Shown here one piece after another: positions 5,613 to 6,393 of a stretch of 6,393 nucleotides of DNA. The position numbers and the translations under genes were made by a program. Position 1 is the first letter of the stretch. Every line of letters starts with the position of its first letter. The stretch spans positions 1 to 6,393 of the forward strand of contig JBCBSK010000182.1 of the NCBI GenBank assembly GCA_039819185.1, written 5' to 3'. Source of the DNA: JBCBSK01 sp039819185. GTDB lineage: Bacteria > Pseudomonadota > Alphaproteobacteria > Rhizobiales > Tepidamorphaceae. The notes beneath the pieces were generated by a model, which saw only the letters and a list, made by a program, of their open reading frames with translations, was not told the origin of the DNA and did no database searches.

Positions 5613-6393
5613 TCATTGGCTTTCTCGTCCGGAGAAGTGAACCTGACCGCGCATGGCGCTCTTTCCATTGGCGCGTTCGATCCGGAAACCGCTCTCGCCG
5701 TCTGAGGTGATGCGAAACCACTCATTTTCAAAGATCGGTGCTTCGGCACGGAATGAAAACGATGTGATTTGACCAAGTTGAGCGGCACGCTCACAAAGAA
5801 GCGTCGCCAGCAGCGGGCCATGCACGACGAGGCCCGGATAGCCCTCGACATCGCGGCAGAAGTCCCGGTCGAGATGGATCTTGTGGGCGTTGTGGGTCAG
5901 CGCGGAATAGCGAAAGAGTAGGGTTGCATCGCATGACAGGCCGTCGGACATGTCCTCCGGCGTGTTCTCGATGCCCGCCAAAGGCAAGCCACGGTCGCGG
6001 TAGACGATGGTCTGCCGTTCCTCGATGCAGGCACGATTGTCCTGCAGGAAGACGTGGTCGACATCGACGAAGCACAACGGCCCTGTTCGCCCCGACTTGA
6101 AGGCGATATCGGCAATGGTCGATCGCTTTTCCGCCGCACCACCGAACCTGAGCGGCTCATGGAACCGGATGGTGCCTGCCGCCCACATGCGCCGGTGAAA
6201 GGGAATCGGCGGCAAGAAACGTCCCAGACGTTCATGACCATCGGACCCGAGATTGGACTGCGCGACCGGCGTGTGGAAATAGAGCCAGTGCATCAGGGGC
6301 GGCAGCACGTCGCCGCAGGCGATGTCTGCGGTTCGGTCAAACAATGCGGCATAGTGCCGAACCGGATCGGGCGGCAGGTCATCCCTGCAGGTC
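5613..6393 (-). CDS. FAS1-like/MaoC dehydratase (mesaconyl-C4-CoA or itaconyl-CoA hydratase type), partial
   Basis: A double hot-dog fold hydratase related to mesaconyl-C4-CoA hydratase and itaconyl-CoA hydratase. Such enzymes add water to, or remove it from, short branched or dicarboxylic acyl-CoA thioesters in the cytoplasm. Visible signs, numbered from the TTG at 6344, are PPLMHWLYF (15-23), GRFLPPIPFHRRMWAAG (41-57), an EERQTIVYRD strand (108-117), and the second hot-dog signature RYSALTHNAHKIHLDRDF (145-162) followed by VEGYPGLVVHGPLLATLL (166-183). The frame stays open past that TTG to the right edge with family-like residues (DDLPPDPVRHYAALFDRT), so the real start lies beyond 6393, probably only about 10-20 residues away. 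At least 259 residues are present and the C-terminal end is complete. It lies 123 bases upstream of the LysR gene on the same strand. Relatives are often next to CoA-transferase or CoA-ligase genes, which would lie outside the window. The exact acyl-CoA cannot be read from the sequence. Confidence 0.82.
   Translation of the reverse strand, partial: TCRDDLPPDPVRHYAALFDRTADIACGDVLPPLMHWLYFHTPVAQSNLGSDGHERLGRFLPPIPFHRRMWAAGTIRFHEPLRFGGAAEKRSTIADIAFKSGRTGPLCFVDVDHVFLQDNRACIEERQTIVYRDRGLPLAGIENTPEDMSDGLSCDATLLFRYSALTHNAHKIHLDRDFCRDVEGYPGLVVHGPLLATLLCERAAQLGQITSFSFRAEAPIFENEWFRITSDGESGFRIERANGKSAMRGQVHFSGRESQ

Overview
The window looks like chromosomal DNA of an alphaproteobacterium, most likely Hyphomicrobiales (rhizobia and relatives). 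The evidence is high-GC coding, a TrcR/DUF1013 cell-cycle regulator (a family known from Alphaproteobacteria), a PmtA-like phospholipid N-methyltransferase and an initiator tRNA of rhizobial type. The assignment is inference from gene content only.

Left part (1-1524): a gamma-glutamyltranspeptidase (GGT) family gene lacking its 5' end. Its surviving start is folded back on itself. Bases 1-124 are the exact reverse complement of 208-331, and 1-207 read on the minus strand give the GGT residues that belong just upstream of and overlapping 208. This is more easily explained as a fold-back amplification or assembly chimera, or a very recent inverted duplication at a sequence end, than as a new gene arrangement. 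Several residues that hold the gamma-glutamyl group in E. coli GGT are replaced, so the substrate is open.

Middle (1525-3469): trcR, with a possible promoter carrying a GANTC methylation site; a PmtA-like methyltransferase preceded by a perfect 10-bp hairpin; then an initiator tRNA-Met with a strong intrinsic terminator. These look like ordinary core genes.

Right part (3470-4612 plus the convergent gene to 5489): directly after the tRNA terminator comes the C-terminal part of a conjugation protein TrbI (VirB10 family) without its N-terminal region, then its usual small companion DUF2274, then a convergent LysR-type regulator broken by a frameshift. No integrase, other trb gene or relaxase is present. 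I read this as the decayed end of an integrative and conjugative element beside a tRNA gene.

Far right (5613-6393): a FAS1-like/MaoC hydratase of the mesaconyl-C4-CoA/itaconyl-CoA hydratase type, minus strand, running off the right edge.

I found no clearly new defence, CRISPR or retron-like system. The points most worth a second look are the fold-back at the left edge, the tRNA/trb relic junction and the altered GGT pocket.
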